The translations under genes and the position numbers were made by a program. From Cellulomonas cellasea (GTDB lineage: Bacteria > Actinomycetota > Actinomycetes > Actinomycetales > Cellulomonadaceae): 64,000 nucleotides of DNA. Position 1 is the stretch's first letter. Each line of letters opens with the position of its first letter. The stretch lies in assembly GCF_006538745.1 (NCBI RefSeq), contig NZ_BJLR01000009.1, positions 310,001-374,000 of the forward strand. Direction: 5' to 3'. Under the pieces are notes generated by a model. The model saw nothing but the letters and a program-made list of their open reading frames with translations, was not told the DNA's origin and made no database searches. Below, one piece after another: positions 17,226 through 26,597 of this stretch.

Positions 17226-17692
17226 GTGAGGTTCCACCGGGATCCCCTCGCCCGTGACGCCTGGCGCGCGGGCCGGGTGGAGGTGGCCCAGCAGGCGGCC
17301 GCCCAGGTCCCCGAGCCGGCGCGCGTCGCGTGGGCGAGCACGCTCGCGGCAGCAGTCCTCCCGGGACTCGCCGCTCGGAGCGACCTGAGGCCGACCGTCG
17401 AGCGCGTGGCCGCGCTGGCCGTCGGCAGCGCGGCGGGTGCGCACGGGCTGTTCCAGGAGGTCCGCGGGCTGCGCCTCGCCCTGGACGACGCAGGGACGGA
17501 CGAGGACGCCCTCTGGCTCTGGCAGAGCTGGCGTGCAAGGTCGCGTACAACGCGACACGACCAGGTGCGCCGTTCGACGCCCGCTCCGACGTCGCGCTCG
17601 TGCAGGCCGCCGCCGGTGTCGCTCGCCGGTTGCCCGGGCTCGAGGACGCGCTCTGGGACGCGGTCTGCCGACGACCGCGAGCGGGCACCTGA
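17226..17692 (+). pseudogene. unknown helical protein, frameshifted
   Basis: From GTG 17226 the frame reads an Ala-rich helical protein (DAWRAGRVEVAQQAAAQV to LRLALDDAGTDEDALW). At GG 17515-17516 sense moves to another frame that continues LALAELACKVAYNATRPG, DARSDVALVQAAAGVARRL, and stops at 17692. One extra G restores a single frame of about 155 residues. Upstream, TACCGT (17169-17174) sits 7 nt before another GTG at 17182 whose frame ends after 15 codons at the TGA overlapping GTG 17226, so either a short leader ORF precedes this gene or there is a second indel. Family not recognised. Confidence 0.6.
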
Positions 17693-17750
17693 CCTGCCCT
17701 CGCGTGTGCCTCGACCGGGGCGAGCGTTCCGGCGCAGGGTCGCCGGGAGC

Positions 17751-18111
17751 TCAGGTGCCGTGGGCGACGAGGGCGCGCCGCAGCTCGCTGATCGCGGCGA
17801 CGGCCTGCCGCTCGTCGAACGTGTACGGCCCGAGTCCGGTGTAGTCCCGGTCGCGGCGGTGCGGGTTGCGGAAGTCGGCCCACTCCACCACCCCGTCCGC
17901 TCGCGAGACGGTCATCTCCCCGGGCCAGCAGCCCGACTCGGAGCAGCCACCGCACGCCAGGAGCCGTACGCGCGTGGCCGCCGAGCGACCCGACCGGCGG
18001 CGCCGCCGACCGCCGGTGGTGCTCGTCCGGTCCGGACGACCACGTCGAGGTGTCCCGGCTCCTGGGCGTCGGGGTGACGACGGCATCGACTCCGCGTCCG
18101 GCAGCGCGTAC

Positions 18112-18113
<2 letters not shown>
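17751..18113 (-). pseudogene. C-terminal half of a conserved hypothetical protein
   Basis: Only residues after about position 47 of this frame look like real protein: VRLLACGGCSESGCWPGE, then VVEWADFRNPHRRDRDYTGLG and PYTFDERQAVAAISEL. This matches the C-terminal half of a common actinobacterial family with a Cys-Gly-x-Cys...Cys-Trp-Pro block followed by a W(S/A)DF...PHR motif. The upstream residues in the same frame are Arg/Gly noise, while a different frame (TPTPRSRDTSTWSSGPDEHH) looks better. That suggests another indel in the GCGCG run near 17970, or truncation. Function unknown. Confidence 0.55.
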
Positions 18114-18366
<253 letters not shown>

Positions 18367-18405
18367 ACGTCGGTGGCGCCGGACCCGGTCCACTACCGTG
18401 GCCGG

Positions 18406-18924
18406 ATGCCGGCGCTGATCGAGCCCACGACCGCGCTGCACGCCCCGTGGCTCGCCGCCCACGAGGAGTGGGGACCGGGCCTGCACGAGGACGGCTTCGG
18501 GCTGACGGCGTCCGACGACGTGCGGTCCCCCGCCGGGTTCCACGCCTGGGTGGCCCGGTTGACCAGCGGCTCCGCGCCCGCGGGTGTCGCCGGCCCCGGC
18601 GCGACGAGCTCCACGTACCGCTGGGTCGTAGAGGGCGACCAGGTGCTCGGCGGGATCGCCCTGCGCACCGGACCTCGCGACCTCGTGCTGCGGATGGGGC
18701 ACATCGGCTTCGGCATCCGGCCCTCCGCGCGACGACGGGGCGTCGCCGCGTGGGCCCTCGGCCAGATGCTCACCGAGGCCGCCTCGCAGGGACTGGACCG
18801 GGTCCTGCTGGTGTGCGAGGTCGGCAACACCGCCTCCGCCGCCACGATCCAGGCGCTCGGCGGGGCACTCGAGGACGCGCCCCGCCCCGACGACCACGTC
18901 CGCCGCTACTGGATCGCCCTCTGA
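18406..18924 (+). CDS. GNAT-family N-acetyltransferase
   Basis: A 172-residue acetyl-CoA-dependent acyltransferase of the GNAT fold. The pattern of homology is N-terminal EPTTALHAPWLAAHEEWGPG, a central strand VVEGDQVLGGIALR, the beta4 strand MGHIGFGIRPSAR, the acetyl-CoA pyrophosphate loop RRRGVAAWALG and the C-terminal VCEVGNTASAATIQALGG. TACCGT ends 6 nt before ATG 18406, which argues against the longer GTG 18373 start. Substrate unknown. Confidence 0.9.
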   Translation: MPALIEPTTALHAPWLAAHEEWGPGLHEDGFGLTASDDVRSPAGFHAWVARLTSGSAPAGVAGPGATSSTYRWVVEGDQVLGGIALRTGPRDLVLRMGHIGFGIRPSARRRGVAAWALGQMLTEAASQGLDRVLLVCEVGNTASAATIQALGGALEDAPRPDDHVRRYWIAL

Positions 18925-18979
18925 GGACGGGCTCGGCTCGCCGGTCCGCTCCGACCCGGGGACCCCGCCCGGACGTGGG

Positions 18980-19663
18980 TCACGCGCCGCCGTAGACGGA
19001 GCCGTCGGTCTTGGTCTGGGTGACGACTCCCCCGCTGGCCGAGCTGTCGTTCTCGACGCTCACCGAGACGACGCGCGCGCCCCCGTCCTCCCGGGTCACG
19101 GCTCGGATGATCCCGACGTGGGAGGAGCCGCTCGCCGACCAGACGTCACCGACCCGGGCGCTCTGGAGGTCGGCCGAGCGCTGTGTCAGGGAGGCGAGGA
19201 GCTCCGTCACGCGGTACTTGAAACCGAGCTCGCACACGTTGCTGGTGCCGGTGGGTCCGCCCCGCTGGTGGGCCACCCAGTGGGCGCACCCGGTACCCGG
19301 GATGGCCCTCCACCCGGCCCGTGAGCCCTCGTACTCGATGAAGCAGCTCCGGGGCTGGACGTGGCCGTCGACCATGGCGCGGGCCTGGTCCTTGGTCCGG
19401 GGCCGCGAACGGTCCTGGAGCTCCTGGGCCTCGCCGGCCTCGCCCTGGTCACCGGTGTCGTCGGTCCACTCCGGCTCGAGCCTCTGCACCACCGGGACCA
19501 GTCGCGTGCGCTGCTCGGCTCCCCGCACCCAGCTGACGGTGGCCTGGTTGCCCGCGGTCGTCTGCAGGGCCAGCAGGGACCGCGGAGCGGCCGGCGACTC
19601 GGCCTCCTCCGGGCGCTCGGGCGACGGAGGCCGGCGCCCACCGGCGGTCTCCCGTTCCCGCAT
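18980..19663 (-). CDS. putative secreted effector: TAGN motif plus Cys-His hydrolase-like domain
   Basis: A 227-residue protein with no signal peptide. Its N-terminus holds LLALQTTAGNQATVSWV (residues 30-46), the LQxTAGNxA motif seen in actinobacterial proteins linked to extracellular contractile injection systems (family knowledge). A charged Glu/Asp/Gln linker follows (residues 62-100). The C-terminal domain looks like a papain-fold/CHAP- or NlpC-like hydrolase: Cys126 in TGCAHWVAHQ, His182 in GSSHVGIIRAV, Asn205 in VENDSS and a glycine-rich end. ATG 19663 has GGGAGGA just upstream. Peptidoglycan or peptide hydrolysis is inference. No injection-system genes are visible in the window. Confidence 0.62.
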   Translation of the reverse strand: MRERETAGGRRPPSPERPEEAESPAAPRSLLALQTTAGNQATVSWVRGAEQRTRLVPVVQRLEPEWTDDTGDQGEAGEAQELQDRSRPRTKDQARAMVDGHVQPRSCFIEYEGSRAGWRAIPGTGCAHWVAHQRGGPTGTSNVCELGFKYRVTELLASLTQRSADLQSARVGDVWSASGSSHVGIIRAVTREDGGARVVSVSVENDSSASGGVVTQTKTDGSVYGGA

Positions 19664-19819
19664 CTGGTCCTCCCGGGGGTGACTCGCTCGCGACCTCACC
19701 AGTGTCGGCCGAGGGCGGCGAGCGTGTGCCGGTCCTGCCCGGGCGGCCACCGATCCGTGCCCCATCGGCCCTCGGCAGCCGGGCCGAGGGGGCGCCGGGA
19801 CCTCCGACCCTGTCGGGAA

Positions 19820-19838
19820 TACCCCCAGGGGGTACCGT
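19820..19838. promoter_or_regulatory. CsoR operator overlapping the csoR -10 element
   Basis: TACCCCCAGGGGGTA at 19820-19834 is a perfect 7+1+7 dyad of the G-tract type bound by CsoR copper sensors. It overlaps TACCGT at 19833-19838, a good -10 hexamer for the csoR-copZ-copA transcript, so apo-CsoR would block RNA polymerase and Cu(I) would release it. Confidence 0.85.
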
Positions 19839-19877
19839 GTTGGGCAGGACGACACGGCACCGACCCGAGGAGCGATC

Positions 19878-20159
19878 GTGCACGGCTACACCGGAGACAA
19901 GGACGACTACCTCAAGCGGCTGCGGCGCATCGAGGGCCAGGTCCGCGGCATCGCCCGCATGGTCGACGAGGACGTCTACTGCATCGACGTCCTCACGCAG
20001 GTCGCCGCCGTGACCAAGGCGCTGCAGGCCGTGAGCATCGGCCTCGTCGAGGACCACCTCGCGCACTGCGTCGTCGACGCGGCCCGCCAGTCCCCCGAGG
20101 ACGGCGCCGCGAAGGTCAAGGAGGCCGCCGACGCCATCGCCCGACTCGTCCGCAGCTGA
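19878..20159 (+). CDS. csoR: copper-sensing transcriptional repressor
   Basis: All-helical metal-sensing repressor (DUF156) of 93 residues. The Cu(I) ligands Cys35 (VYCIDVLTQ), His60 and Cys64 (DHLAHCVV) fit the CsoR Cys-His-Cys set, and the helix block YLKRLRRIEGQVRGIARMV is the family signature. GTG 19878 has GAGGAG just upstream. It is the first gene of csoR-copZ-copA and is preceded by its own operator, so it is expected to autoregulate and derepress in copper. Confidence 0.93.
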   Translation: MHGYTGDKDDYLKRLRRIEGQVRGIARMVDEDVYCIDVLTQVAAVTKALQAVSIGLVEDHLAHCVVDAARQSPEDGAAKVKEAADAIARLVRS

Positions 20160-20199
20160 CCACCCACCCACCGTGAACCACCCCGAGAGGACCACTCCC

Positions 20200-20433
20200 A
20201 TGAGCCAGACCACCACCTTCTCCGTCGACGGCATGACCTGCGGCAACTGCGTCCGCCACGTGACCGAGGAGCTCCAGACCATCCCCGGGGTCCGCGACGT
20301 GACCGTCGACCTGCACGCCGGCGCGTCCTCCCCGGTGACCGTGGTGTCCGACGAGCCCCTCGCTGACGACGCCGTGCGCGCGGCCGTCGAGGAGGCGGGG
20401 TACGCGGTGACCCCGCGGGGGTCGCTGCTGTGA
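20200..20433 (+). CDS. copZ: copper chaperone (HMA domain)
   Basis: A 77-residue single heavy-metal-associated domain that carries Cu(I) to the CopA ATPase. The metal site is [12 protein letters not shown] with Cys14 and Cys17. ATG 20200 gives the usual length and removes a noncanonical leader from the upstream GTG 20173. The stop overlaps the copA start (GTGA), so the two are translationally coupled. Confidence 0.92.
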   Translation: MSQTTTFSVDGMTCGNCVRHVTEELQTIPGVRDVTVDLHAGASSPVTVVSDEPLADDAVRAAVEEAGYAVTPRGSLL

Positions 20434-23198
20434 GCGCCCCCAGCACCGCACGCCCCGGTGCGCCCCGCGACCTGCCCGTCGCGACCGTCGACCTCGCGGT
20501 CGAGGGCATGACGTGCGCGTCGTGCGTCGCGCGCGTCGAGAAGCGCCTCGGGCGGCTGCCCGGGGTCTCCGCGACCGTGAACCTGCCGCTAGAGTCGGCG
20601 CACGTCGAGATCCGCGTGCCCGACGACGGTGCCGCCGCCGACGAGGCCGCGCTGGTCGAGGCCGTGCGCAAGGCCGGGTACGACGCGCGGGTCACCGGGC
20701 GGCGCCCGGGTCCGGGGCAGGCGACCGAGCAGCCCGCGACAGGCGCGCCGGCGACCGGCACCTCGGCGACCGGCACCTCGGCGACCGGCACCTCCGCGAC
20801 GGACGCGCACGCACCGAACGCGTCGGGCGCCCTCGGCACCTCCGCCGGGCACACCGCCGCCGTCGCGCACGACGCCCTCACCGCCAACGACGCCGTCCCG
20901 CCGGCGGAGACCGTCCCCGCACCGGCGCACCACGGCGGGCACGCCGCGGCGCACGACGGCGGGCACGCCACCGCGCACGACGGCGGCGCGGACTCCCCCG
21001 CCCAGCACGACGCGCACGGCACGGACCCGTTCGAGCACGCGCTCTCCGGCCACGCGATGGGCGACGGCCACGACATGGACCCGGGCGCCGACATGTCCGC
21101 GCCGACGCCGGACCGCGGGGCCGACCTGCGGCGCCGGCTCGTCGTCGCGGCCGTCCTGTCGCTCCCCGTCCTCGTGCTCTCGATGATCCCGGCGATGCAG
21201 TTCCGCGGCTGGCAGTGGGTCGTGGCGGCGCTCGCGCTGCCCGTCGCCACCTGGGCCGCGTGGCCGTTCCACCGGGCCGCCGCGAAGGCCGCCCGGCACG
21301 GCGCGTCGACCATGGACACGCTCGTGTCGATCGGCATCGTCGCGGCGACCGGCTGGTCGCTGTGGGCGCTGCTGCTCGGCGGCGCGGGAACGCTCGGCAT
21401 GCGCATGGAGCCGACGCTGTTCCCCGCCGACGCGGCCGGGCACGGCATGGCGATGCCCGAGCTGTACTTCGAGGTGGCGGCGATCGTCACGACGTTCCTG
21501 CTCGCGGGCCGGTACGCCGAGCACCGCTCGCGCCGCCGGGCCGGGGACGCGCTGCGTGCGCTGCTCGACCTCGGCGCCAAGGACGTGGCGCTGCTCGTGA
21601 CCGGCCCCGACGGCCGGCGCACCGAGCAGCGCGTGCCGGTCGACCGCCTGCACCCGGGCGACGAGTTCGCCGTCCGGCCGGGCGAGAAGGTCGCGACCGA
21701 CGGCGTCGTGGTCTCGGGCACGAGCGCGGTCGACGCCTCGCTGCTGACCGGCGAGCCCGTACCCGTCGACGTCGGCCCCGGCGACACCGTGACCGGCGCG
21801 ACCGTCAACACGTCCGGGCACCTCGTGGTGCGCGCGACGCGGGTCGGCGAGGAGACGCAGCTCGCGCAGATCGGCCGGCTCGTCGCCGCCGCGCAGACCG
21901 GCAAGGCGCCCGTGCAGCGGCTCGCCGACCGGATCTCGGCGGTGTTCGTGCCGATCGTGCTCGTGCTCGCCGTCGCGACGCTCGTCGGGTGGATCGCCAC
22001 CGGCGGCGGCGTGCAGGCAGCGTTCACCGCGGCCGTCGCGGTGCTGATCATCGCGTGCCCGTGCGCGCTCGGCCTCGCGACCCCGACGGCACTGCTGGTC
22101 GGCACCGGGCGCGGCGCGCAGCTCGGCGTGCTCATCAAGGGCCCGCAGATCCTCGAGGAGACCCGCCGGGTCGACACCGTGGTGCTCGACAAGACCGGCA
22201 CCATCACGCAGGGCCGCATGCGGCTCGTCGACGTCGTGCCCGCCGAGGGCACGTCCGCCGCGGACGTGCTGCGGTACGCGGGTGCGGTCGAGGGGATGTC
22301 GGAGCACCCGATCGCCCGCGCGGTCGCGGACGCGGCCGACGAGGCGGCGACCACCGCAGCGGCGTCCGGCACGACGTCCGCCGGCTCGGCGGAGGTCGGC
22401 GCGGACGGGGTCGAGATCGGCTCCGACGAGGTGCGCGAGTTCCGCAACGAGCCGGGCCGCGGCGTCTCCGGCGTCGTCCGCACCGCCCACTCGGGGGTCG
22501 GCCTCGCGCGGCGCGTGCTCGTCGGGCGCCCGGTGTGGCTCGCGGAGCAGGGCGTGCGGACCGACGGGCTCGCGGAGCGGTTCGCGGCGTTCGAGGCGGA
22601 CGGCGCGACCGCGGTCATGGCCGCGTGGGACGGCTCGGCGCGCGGGGTCCTCGTGCTGCGCGACCCCGTCAAGGACACGTCCGCCGACGCGGTCGGCCAG
22701 CTCCGGGCGCTCGGGCTGCGGCCCGTGCTGCTCACCGGCGACAACGCGGGTGCCGCCCGCGCCGTCGCCCGCACGGTCGGCATCCCCGAGGACGACGTGG
22801 TCGCCGAGGTGCTGCCGGCCGACAAGGTCAGCGCGGTGCAGCGGCTCCAGGCCGAGGGTCGGCGGGTCGCAATGGTCGGGGACGGCGTGAACGACGCCGC
22901 CGCGCTCGCCGCCGCCGACCTCGGGCTCGCGATGGGCACCGGCACGGACGTCGCGATCGAGGCGGCCGACGTGACCCTCGTGCGCGGCGACCTCCGCTCG
23001 GCGGCGCAGGCGATCCGGCTGTCCCGCCGGACGCTGCGGGTCATCCAGCAGAACCTGTTCTGGGCCTTCGCGTACAACGTCGCGGCGATCCCGCTCGCGG
23101 CGCTCGGGCTGCTCAACCCGATGATCGCGGGCGCGGCGATGGCGTTCTCGTCGGTGCTCGTCGTCGGCAACTCGCTGCGGCTGCGCACGTTCGCGTGA
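20430..23198 (+). CDS. copA: Cu(I)-exporting P1B-type ATPase
   Basis: ATP-driven copper exporter in the cytoplasmic membrane, 922 residues. An N-terminal HMA domain has MTCASC (Cys29/Cys32). Residues about 90-225 form a low-complexity linker with Thr/Gly/Ser repeats and then a His/Asp-rich stretch with many HGG and HD pairs. Eight membrane helices follow, with the Cu-translocating CPC at 543-545 ([13 protein letters not shown]). The phosphorylated Asp is Asp587 in [14 protein letters not shown] is the P1B HP motif, and [11 protein letters not shown] is the hinge. The long His-rich linker is unusual. It ends the copper operon before a strong hairpin. Confidence 0.95.
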   Translation: MSAPSTARPGAPRDLPVATVDLAVEGMTCASCVARVEKRLGRLPGVSATVNLPLESAHVEIRVPDDGAAADEAALVEAVRKAGYDARVTGRRPGPGQATEQPATGAPATGTSATGTSATGTSATDAHAPNASGALGTSAGHTAAVAHDALTANDAVPPAETVPAPAHHGGHAAAHDGGHATAHDGGADSPAQHDAHGTDPFEHALSGHAMGDGHDMDPGADMSAPTPDRGADLRRRLVVAAVLSLPVLVLSMIPAMQFRGWQWVVAALALPVATWAAWPFHRAAAKAARHGASTMDTLVSIGIVAATGWSLWALLLGGAGTLGMRMEPTLFPADAAGHGMAMPELYFEVAAIVTTFLLAGRYAEHRSRRRAGDALRALLDLGAKDVALLVTGPDGRRTEQRVPVDRLHPGDEFAVRPGEKVATDGVVVSGTSAVDASLLTGEPVPVDVGPGDTVTGATVNTSGHLVVRATRVGEETQLAQIGRLVAAAQTGKAPVQRLADRISAVFVPIVLVLAVATLVGWIATGGGVQAAFTAAVAVLIIACPCALGLATPTALLVGTGRGAQLGVLIKGPQILEETRRVDTVVLDKTGTITQGRMRLVDVVPAEGTSAADVLRYAGAVEGMSEHPIARAVADAADEAATTAAASGTTSAGSAEVGADGVEIGSDEVREFRNEPGRGVSGVVRTAHSGVGLARRVLVGRPVWLAEQGVRTDGLAERFAAFEADGATAVMAAWDGSARGVLVLRDPVKDTSADAVGQLRALGLRPVLLTGDNAGAARAVARTVGIPEDDVVAEVLPADKVSAVQRLQAEGRRVAMVGDGVNDAAALAAADLGLAMGTGTDVAIEAADVTLVRGDLRSAAQAIRLSRRTLRVIQQNLFWAFAYNVAAIPLAALGLLNPMIAGAAMAFSSVLVVGNSLRLRTFA

Positions 23199-23270
23199 GC
23201 CCGCACCGGCGCACCTGAGCCGCCGCCGGGCCCGCGCCGAGCGCCCGGCGCCGGACGCCCGGACCGGACC

Positions 23271-23310
23271 GACCCGGCCCCGTCGTGCACCCGCACGGCG
23301 GGGCCGGGTC
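23271..23310. terminator. bidirectional hairpin between copA and hydrolase gene
   Basis: GACCCGGCCCCG (23271-23282) pairs perfectly with CGGGGCCGGGTC (23299-23310). Inside it, after one mismatch, CGTGC pairs with GCACG around a 4-nt loop. This long stem lies between two convergent genes and is the strongest terminator candidate in the first half of the window. Confidence 0.8.
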
Positions 23311-23323
23311 GCGCCCGGACCGC

Positions 23324-24211
23324 TCAGAGGTGCTCGTCGAGGAACGTGAGCATCGCGGTCGCGACCTCGTCGAGGTGCGACTCGAGCAGGAAGTGCCCGC
23401 CCTCGACGAGCTCGATGCGCGCGTCCGGCAGGTCCTTCTCGAAGGCTCGCGCCCCGTCGGGGCCGAAGATCTCGTCGTTCGCCCCCCACACCGCGAGCAG
23501 CGGGACGGGGTGGGCGCGGAACGCCTTGTGCAGCACGGGGTAGAGCGGCCGGTTGCCCGGGTAGTCCGCGAACAGCGCGAGCTGGACCTCGGGCAGGCCG
23601 GGCCGGTTGACCTGGGCCGCGTCGCGGGACCACGTGTCGGGGTCGACGACGCTCGGGTCGGCGAGGCCGTGCGTGTACTGCCAGCGGATCGCCTCGGCGG
23701 TCACGCCCTCGCGGACGGTCGCCTCGTCCTCCGCGTTGCCGTCCGCGGACCAGCGCCACAGCGGCGCCCAGAACGTCTCCACGAACCCCTCCTCGTAGGC
23801 GTTGCCGTTCTGCGAGACCACCGCGGTGATGCGCTCGGGGGCCCGCAGGTACAGCCGCCACCCGACGGGCGCGCCGTAGTCGTGCACGTAGATCGCGAAC
23901 CGCTCGACCCCGAGCCCGGCGAGGAACGCCTCGACGACGTCGGTGAGGTGGTCGAACGTGTACGCGAAGTCGTCGACGGACGGTGCGTCCGAGTGCCCGA
24001 AGCCGACGTAGTCCGGCGCGAGCACGTGGTACCGCTCCGCGAGCCGGGGGATGAGGTCGCGGAACATCGCCGACGAGGACGGGTAGCCGTGCAGCAGCAC
24101 GGCGACGGGCGCGCCGGCGGGCCCGGCCTCGCGGTAGAAGACCGTCCGGCCGTCGATCGTGGCCGTGCGGTGGTGGGTCACGGGCGTGGTGCGGTGCGGG
24201 GTCAGAGACAC
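23324..24211 (-). CDS. alpha/beta hydrolase (haloalkane dehalogenase/epoxide hydrolase-like)
   Basis: A 295-residue cytosolic alpha/beta hydrolase. It shows the oxyanion motif LLHGYPSSSAMF, a YVHDYGAPVGW nucleophile elbow in which Asp replaces Ser (as in haloalkane dehalogenases and epoxide hydrolases), a Trp-rich cap, and the catalytic His in EGGHFLLES. GTG 24211 is chosen because AGGAG lies 5 nt upstream. It is divergent from a CGNR-type regulator, and the gap carries three copies of a TCTAACG half-site, suggesting control by that regulator. The natural substrate is unknown. Confidence 0.85.
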   Translation of the reverse strand: MSLTPHRTTPVTHHRTATIDGRTVFYREAGPAGAPVAVLLHGYPSSSAMFRDLIPRLAERYHVLAPDYVGFGHSDAPSVDDFAYTFDHLTDVVEAFLAGLGVERFAIYVHDYGAPVGWRLYLRAPERITAVVSQNGNAYEEGFVETFWAPLWRWSADGNAEDEATVREGVTAEAIRWQYTHGLADPSVVDPDTWSRDAAQVNRPGLPEVQLALFADYPGNRPLYPVLHKAFRAHPVPLLAVWGANDEIFGPDGARAFEKDLPDARIELVEGGHFLLESHLDEVATAMLTFLDEHL

Positions 24212-24235
24212 GGGAGCTCCTCGGGTGGTGGGTCG

Positions 24236-24292
24236 TTCTAACGGGAACCAATGGACTGTGACGTTAGAAGGTCTAGCAGCCGCCTCTAACGG
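24236..24292. promoter_or_regulatory. triple TTCTAACG half-site operator
   Basis: TTCTAACGG at 24236-24244, its inverted copy CGTTAGAA at 24262-24269, and a third direct copy CTCTAACGG at 24284-24292 sit in the 116-bp gap between a hydrolase and a CGNR regulator. Their AT content stands out from the surroundings. Likely binding sites for the adjacent regulator, which is inference. Confidence 0.65.
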
Positions 24293-24327
24293 ATGCAAGG
24301 CCCATCAACCGTGATAACGTCCGGGGC

Positions 24328-24915
24328 ATGGCGGACGACGACCGCTCCTGGGTCCTGCCCGAGGAGCCCCTGCCCGTGCGGCTCATGAACACCCTCCGGG
24401 CCGAGCGCGGCACGCTGCACGACGACCTCGGGACCCCCGCGGACCTGGCCGCCTGGCTCGCCTCGGCCGGCTTCGGCACCGTCCGGGCCGGCGCCGGCGA
24501 CCTGCGCGACGCCCGCGAGCTGCGCGACGCGCTGCGCACGCTCGCCGCGTTCGTGACCGGCGACACCCGCCCCGCCGCCCGCCCCCCGATGGACGACCTG
24601 GGCCGGGCCGTCGACGTCGTCAACGCCCACCGCGTCAGCACGCCGGCCGACCGCCTCGTCCTCGGGGACGGCGGGCTGCGCCGCGAGGAGCCCCGGCCCG
24701 CGCACGGCGTCGCGGACGGCCTCGCGCAGGTCAGCGCCGACGCCACGGACCTGCTCGCCGGGCCCGCGGCGTCGGCCCTGCGGGCGTGCGGGGGGCCGCG
24801 CTGCGTCCTGTACTTCGTCCGCGACCACCCCCGCCGCGAGTGGTGCTCCGCGGGGTGCGGCAACCGCGCACGCGCCGCCCGGCACTACCGCCGGCACCGC
24901 GACGCCGACGCCTGA
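24328..24915 (+). CDS. CGNR zinc-finger regulator (ABATE domain)
   Basis: A 195-residue predicted transcription regulator. The N-terminal ABATE-type domain includes RLMNTLRAERG, a helical DARELRDALRTLAAF and HRVSTPADRLVL. The C-terminal treble-clef zinc finger is ACGGPRCVLYFVRDHPRREW then CSAGCGNRARAARHYRRH, with the CGNR motif. TAACGT ends 7 nt before ATG 24328. It is divergent from the hydrolase and probably binds the TCTAACG half-sites between them. Confidence 0.88.
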   Translation: MADDDRSWVLPEEPLPVRLMNTLRAERGTLHDDLGTPADLAAWLASAGFGTVRAGAGDLRDARELRDALRTLAAFVTGDTRPAARPPMDDLGRAVDVVNAHRVSTPADRLVLGDGGLRREEPRPAHGVADGLAQVSADATDLLAGPAASALRACGGPRCVLYFVRDHPRREWCSAGCGNRARAARHYRRHRDADA

Positions 24916-25015
24916 CCGGCCCCGCACCGCGCCGCGCTCCACCCGCGCGAACCCGTCATCACCGCCCCGCGAAAGCCGATGGGTCGGTCGGGACCAGGAC
25001 GACGAGGGCAGACAG

Positions 25016-26587
25016 GTGGAACGGACGACGGACGGGCACGACGCGCGCCGCGGGGAGCCCGCGGCCGGCTCGCCGGTCCCTGCGCCCGCGCCGGGTCAGC
25101 CCGCCGGGCCCTCCCCGCACCGCGCCTCCGGGTCGCGCCGCAGCCGGGCCAACGCGTCGGCGTCGCGCGTCCTCGCGCGGATCCCCCTCCCCCTCGCCGT
25201 GCTCGGCACGCTCGTCGTCGCGCTCCCCGTCCTGCTCGCGCTCCACGCGCAGGGCTGGGTGCTCGGCTCCCCGTGGGTGCTCACGGGCCTCGTCCTGCTC
25301 CAGGTCGTCCTGCTGAGCGACCGCGTCGAGCGCCTCGTGCGCCGGACCGGACCCGGCGCGCGCCCGCTCCTGACCCTGGCCGTCGCGTTCACGCTGATCG
25401 CGGCGTTCGCGTGGACCGCGGGCTGGAGCGCGCTCGTGCCCGCGACGACGCTGCTCGTCGCGGTCGCGCACGTCCAGCGCTCCGGCAGCCGGGTGTGGCC
25501 GCACGCCGGGGCCGCCGTCACGCTCCTCACGCTCGCCGGCCAGGGCGCGACGCAGCTCGGCTGGGTCGCGAGCACGCTCCCGGTCTGGGCGAGCCACGTC
25601 GCGGCGGGCTGGCTCCTGCTCGTCGCGTGGCTCACCCTCGCCGACGTCGGGCTCTCGGTCGCCGCCGACGCGTCCGTGACCGACGCGCTCGCCCGCACCG
25701 AGGCCCGCCTGCGCGCGCTCATGGACTCCGCGACCGACGTGCTCACCGTCAGCGACGCGCACGGCGTGCTGACCTACGTGAGCCCCGCCGCCGAGCGCAC
25801 GACCGGCCACCCCGCCGCGAGCCTCACCGGCACCTACCTGCTCGACCTCGTCCGCCCCGAGCACCGCGCCCAGGCCGCCCGCCAGCTCCGCGACGTCATG
25901 GCCGTCCCCGGTGCGCGCCGGACCGTCGACGTGCCGCTCACCCACGCCGACGGCGAGTCCCGCTGGTACGAGTGGAACGTCCACAACCTCCTCGCCGACC
26001 CGCTCGTGCAGGGGCTCGTCGTCGACCAGCGCGACGTGACCGACCGGCGCTACCAGGAGGAGCAGCTCTCGCACGCCGCGTCGCACGACGAGCTCACCGG
26101 GCTGCCCAACCGGCGCGAGCTCCTGCGCCTGCTCGGGCTCGGGCTGCGCGCCGTCGGGCCCGGGGCGGCGCTCGCGGTGCTCTTCGTCGACCTGGACCGG
26201 TTCAAGGCGGTCAACGACACGTACGGGCACGCCGCCGGCGACGAGGTCCTCATCGAGGTCGGCCGGCGGCTGCGCACGCACCTGCGGCACGGCGACGTGC
26301 TCGCGCGCCTCGGGGGCGACGAGTTCGGCGCCGTGCTCGTCGAGGTGCGCGACGACATCGAGATCACCGAGCTCGTCGCGCGGCTCGAGGAGACCGTCGC
26401 CCGGCCGATCCGCGTGACCGGCGGCGTCGTCAGCGTCGGCGTCAGCATCGGCGCGGCCGTGACGACCGACCCGGCGACCGAGCCCACGACGCTGTTCACG
26501 CGCGCGGACACCGCGATGTACCGGATCAAGCACGTGCACCGCGCGACGCGCGGCCCGGGCGAACCGGGGACCCCGATCGCGTCCTGA
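25016..26587 (+). CDS. membrane PAS-GGDEF diguanylate cyclase
   Basis: Makes cyclic di-GMP from two GTP. The 523-residue protein has a disordered N-terminus, about five to six membrane helices (from ARIPLPLAVLGTLVVALPVL to WLLLVAWLTLADVG), a PAS domain (LRALMDSATDVLTVSDAHG to WYEWNVHNLL, residues about 230-345) and a GGDEF domain starting SHDELTGLPNRRELL. The active site is LGGDEFGAV near residue 434, and RHGD five residues before GGDEF is an intact RxxD inhibitory site, so product feedback is expected. No EAL domain follows. It meets a second cyclase tail to tail with a 10-bp gap. Confidence 0.92.
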   Translation: MERTTDGHDARRGEPAAGSPVPAPAPGQPAGPSPHRASGSRRSRANASASRVLARIPLPLAVLGTLVVALPVLLALHAQGWVLGSPWVLTGLVLLQVVLLSDRVERLVRRTGPGARPLLTLAVAFTLIAAFAWTAGWSALVPATTLLVAVAHVQRSGSRVWPHAGAAVTLLTLAGQGATQLGWVASTLPVWASHVAAGWLLLVAWLTLADVGLSVAADASVTDALARTEARLRALMDSATDVLTVSDAHGVLTYVSPAAERTTGHPAASLTGTYLLDLVRPEHRAQAARQLRDVMAVPGARRTVDVPLTHADGESRWYEWNVHNLLADPLVQGLVVDQRDVTDRRYQEEQLSHAASHDELTGLPNRRELLRLLGLGLRAVGPGAALAVLFVDLDRFKAVNDTYGHAAGDEVLIEVGRRLRTHLRHGDVLARLGGDEFGAVLVEVRDDIEITELVARLEETVARPIRVTGGVVSVGVSIGAAVTTDPATEPTTLFTRADTAMYRIKHVHRATRGPGEPGTPIAS

Positions 26588-26597
26588 CGGGCTTGGC

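Noticed and set aside
18373-18405. Longer GNAT protein beginning at GTG 18373
   Set aside because: TACCGT ends 6 nt before ATG 18406 and similarity begins there.
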